A DNA stretch of 6,732 nucleotides from Candidatus Hecatellales archaeon B24. GTDB taxonomy: Archaea; Thermoproteota; Bathyarchaeia; Hecatellales; Hecatellaceae. Location of the stretch: the NCBI GenBank assembly GCA_001593855.1, contig LUCC01000043.1, positions 1 through 6,732 on the forward strand. Direction: 5' to 3'. Below, in pieces: positions 5,234 through 6,732 of this stretch. Every line of letters starts with the position of its first letter. The stretch's first letter is position 1. The translations under genes were made by a program, and so were the position numbers. Below the pieces are notes generated by a model. It was not told the origin of the DNA. It made no database searches and saw only the letters and a list, made by a program, of their open reading frames with translations.

Positions 5234-6430
5234 CTATGCTTCTCTCATGAACGATTCCAAGGCGTCTAGGGCCTTTGAGAGGGTTTCTATTGGTGGGAGG
5301 AAAATAGACCTGAAATGTCCCTTACCATAGGTTCGGCAGAAACCTGAACCGTGGACGAAAACCACGTGAACCCTGTTTAAAACCTCCAATACGAACTTTT
5401 TGTCGTCAAGCCACCTCTCATCTTCAATCTTCGGAAATATGTAGAAGGCTCCCTGCGGCTTCTGAGCTGATAACCCTTCTATCTCGTTAATCCTCTTATG
5501 GAAGAAGTCTCTTCTCTCCTTAAGCTTACTTTTAACCTCCTCAATATGCTGCTGAGGACCTTTTAGAGCTGCTATAGCCGCCCTCTGGCATGGGTGGTTC
5601 GCCGAAATTCTTACCCTAGCCTGCCTGAGGAAGGCGTCTTTAACCTCATCCAGCTCCCCCTCCGGGTTCACGAAAACCGTGTAGCCCAGCCTCCAACCGG
5701 TCATCAAGTAGACCTTTGAGAAGCCGTTCAGTATAATCATTGGAAGGTCTCCGGCCAGCATGGTAGGCGAATAGAAGGGTTCCTCGTAGGTTAGCTCATC
5801 GTAGATTTCGTCTGAGACAAGCAGGATGCCCCTCTCTCCAGCCAAGTTCACAATCTCCTCAAGACTTTTCCTCGGGTACAATGCCCCAGTCGGATTATTC
5901 GGGTTTACAAGAATAATCATCCTGGTTTTCTCGGTAATCTTGGATGCAAGGTCTTCCACGTCAGGCCTCCACCCCTCCTCTTCAATGGTCCTATACGGTA
6001 CGGGGATGGCTCCGAAAAACCTGGCAAAGGATGTGTAAGGCGGATAGCTTGGCCCGGGAACGAGAACCTCGTCTCCCACCTCAAGCATGGAGCCGAAGAG
6101 AAGCTGAATGGACTCGCTAACCCCGTGGGTTATGACGATGTCTGAGGCGTTAACATCCGCCCCCCTCCTTTTCTCCCTCTCGGCTACGGCCTCTCTAAGC
6201 TCTCTGTCTCCCTCCGAAGGAGCGTAACTGCTGTATCCTTCAGCCACAGCGCTGTATAGGGCTTCCTTAATGTGGCTGGGGGCGTCAAAGTCGAACTTGT
6301 CAGGGTCCCCTATGTTCAACTTTATCAGCTTAACACCTTCAGCTTCAAGCCTGCCAGCCGGAACCATTATGTCCCTTATCGCATACTCTATTCCAGCCGC
6401 CCTTTTAGCGGCTTTAAACTTGTTTCTCAC
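5234..6430 (-). CDS. alaA: Alanine aminotransferase-like class I PLP aminotransferase
   Basis: A 398-residue fold-type I PLP enzyme that would exchange amino groups between alanine (or another small amino acid) plus 2-oxoglutarate and pyruvate plus glutamate in the cytoplasm. Seen: N-terminal EYAIRD (15-20) and LNIGDPDKFDF (38-48), cofactor/substrate Tyr in GYSSYAPSEGDRELR (65-79), VPGPSYPPYTSF (124-135), NPNNPTGALY (176-185, PLP-contacting Asn179), SDEIYDELTYE (206-216, Asp207 to the pyridine nitrogen), Schiff-base Lys239 in NGFSKVY, Arg247 in GWRLGY, KPQGAFYIFPKIE (324-336), and the carboxylate-binding Arg374 in GHFRSIFLPP. From memory these blocks match the characterised Pyrococcus furiosus alanine aminotransferase, also about 398 residues; the symbol follows the E. 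coli AlaA family. The start is GTG behind GGAGG. Substrate breadth is not readable. Confidence 0.92.
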   Translation of the reverse strand: MRNKFKAAKRAAGIEYAIRDIMVPAGRLEAEGVKLIKLNIGDPDKFDFDAPSHIKEALYSAVAEGYSSYAPSEGDRELREAVAEREKRRGADVNASDIVITHGVSESIQLLFGSMLEVGDEVLVPGPSYPPYTSFARFFGAIPVPYRTIEEEGWRPDVEDLASKITEKTRMIILVNPNNPTGALYPRKSLEEIVNLAGERGILLVSDEIYDELTYEEPFYSPTMLAGDLPMIILNGFSKVYLMTGWRLGYTVFVNPEGELDEVKDAFLRQARVRISANHPCQRAAIAALKGPQQHIEEVKSKLKERRDFFHKRINEIEGLSAQKPQGAFYIFPKIEDERWLDDKKFVLEVLNRVHVVFVHGSGFCRTYGKGHFRSIFLPPIETLSKALDALESFMREA

Positions 6431-6439
6431 AGGTAGCAG

Positions 6440-6444
6440 CCTCC
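6440..6444 (-). promoter_or_regulatory. Shine-Dalgarno site GGAGG supporting the GTG start of the aminotransferase
   Basis: The minus strand reads TTGGAGGCTGCTACCT before GTG 6428-6430. GGAGG is 9 bases from the GTG and no ATG competes nearby, which decides the start. Confidence 0.7.
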
Positions 6445-6493
6445 AAAAGTTTACTTTCCATCAGCCCTTAAAATTACTATTCCCAGCTCTCTG

Positions 6494-6501
6494 TTTTATA
6501 A
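6494..6501 (-). promoter_or_regulatory. TATA box of the aminotransferase gene
   Basis: TTATAAAA on the minus strand is a near-perfect archaeal TATA box. It lies about 64 bases before the GTG and just past the stop of the upstream gene, so transcription should start near 6471 with a leader of about 40 bases that includes the GGAGG. A weaker box, TAATTTTAA (6468-6476), lies closer to the gene but would start transcription at about the SD site. Confidence 0.55.
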
Positions 6502-6507
6502 GCTGTG

Positions 6508-6523
6508 CTTCCGGAAGGCCTTC
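6508..6523. promoter_or_regulatory. Two overlapping 10-bp palindromes upstream of the aminotransferase TATA box
   Basis: CTTCCGGAAG (6508-6517) and GAAGGCCTTC (6514-6523) are each perfect 10-base palindromes and share four bases. They begin 6 bases upstream of the TATA box, where an archaeal activator or repressor would bind, but the right-hand one reaches into the stop codon of the upstream gene. A binding site is a possibility, not a demonstrated function. Confidence 0.3.
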
Positions 6524-6732
6524 ATGAAACCTTGAAGCCTACGAGAACCGTTTCCCTTCCAACCCTAGTTTCTAAGGCCAGCTTTAACCCCGCCGCTTTC
6601 AGCATATCTCCAACCTTAACATTTCCATCCATCAGGGTTAAAGCCATCGCAGCCTCCCGCTTTGAAACTCTCCCAAGCTCTTTGAAGGCTTCTAAGGGGT
6701 TGGGAAGATTCTGAGCTACCGTAAAGAGAAAA
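6522..6732 (-). CDS. C-terminal fragment of an unidentified protein (cut by window end)
   Basis: The minus strand is open from the window edge to a TGA at 6522-6524, giving 69 codons of a protein whose start is outside. I do not recognise it. Seen: an amphipathic helix-like part with PLEAFKELGRVSKREAAMAL, then TLMDGNVKVGDMLKAAGLKL and a final beta-like ending RETVLVGFKVS. The composition is that of a soluble protein with no membrane segment or cysteine. Codon use resembles its neighbours. The stop lies 91 bases before the aminotransferase start on the same strand, with a TATA box in between, so it is probably a separate unit. The overlapping plus-strand frame has proline/serine-rich shadow composition and no ribosome binding site. 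Confidence 0.65.
   Translation of the reverse strand, partial: FLFTVAQNLPNPLEAFKELGRVSKREAAMALTLMDGNVKVGDMLKAAGLKLALETRVGRETVLVGFKVS

Noticed and set aside
6505..6714. Plus-strand open frame opposite the unidentified minus-strand gene
   Set aside because: It is Ser/Pro/Ala-rich like other antisense shadows here, lacks an SD site, and the minus strand gives a more protein-like sequence that ends in a clean stop before a promoter.

Overview
The window looks archaeal, probably from a thermophilic or uncultivated lineage of the Bathyarchaeia/Thaumarchaeota/Korarchaeota kind. The evidence is a TIGR00304/DUF131-type small membrane protein (a family I know only from archaea), an aminotransferase that resembles the Pyrococcus alanine aminotransferase along its whole length, TATA-like boxes at archaeal spacing, GTG and TTG starts placed correctly behind GGAGG sites, and frequent AGG/AGA arginine codons. 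The lineage is an inference; no rRNA or tRNA gene is present to settle it.

Left part (1-1597): a divergent transport locus. The minus strand carries the first ~42 codons of an exported protein with a twin-arginine-like signal, probably the substrate-binding protein of a branched-chain amino acid (LIV/HAAT) type ABC importer. A 52-bp A/T-rich divergent promoter separates it from livG and livF on the plus strand. These two ATPase genes overlap by 8 bases. The two permease genes (livH, livM) are not in the window.

Middle (1598-3973, plus strand): an acyl-CoA synthetase/AMP-forming ligase with its own promoter and a start better placed at 1674 than at the upstream TTG. It is followed by two overlapping small membrane-protein genes. 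The first is a plain DUF131 protein. The second has an eight-cysteine B-box-like zinc-finger head and a membrane tail that copies the DUF131 layout of helix, Gly/Phe/Pro-rich loop, helix. The function of this pair is unknown.

Right part (3948-6732, minus strand): a 12-helix-type MFS exporter, whose 3' end overlaps the zinc-finger gene by 26 bp, then an alanine aminotransferase-like PLP enzyme with a clear TATA box and ribosome binding site, then the C-terminal 69 codons of an unidentified protein cut by the window edge.

Taken together, the transporter ATPases, the CoA ligase and the aminotransferase fit peptide/amino-acid or organic-acid catabolism: import of a carboxylate or amino acid, transamination, and CoA activation. 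This link rests on gene order and family knowledge only. The most unusual element is the DUF131 / zinc-finger-DUF131-like gene pair; no CRISPR array, insertion sequence, tRNA, rRNA or phage gene was seen.
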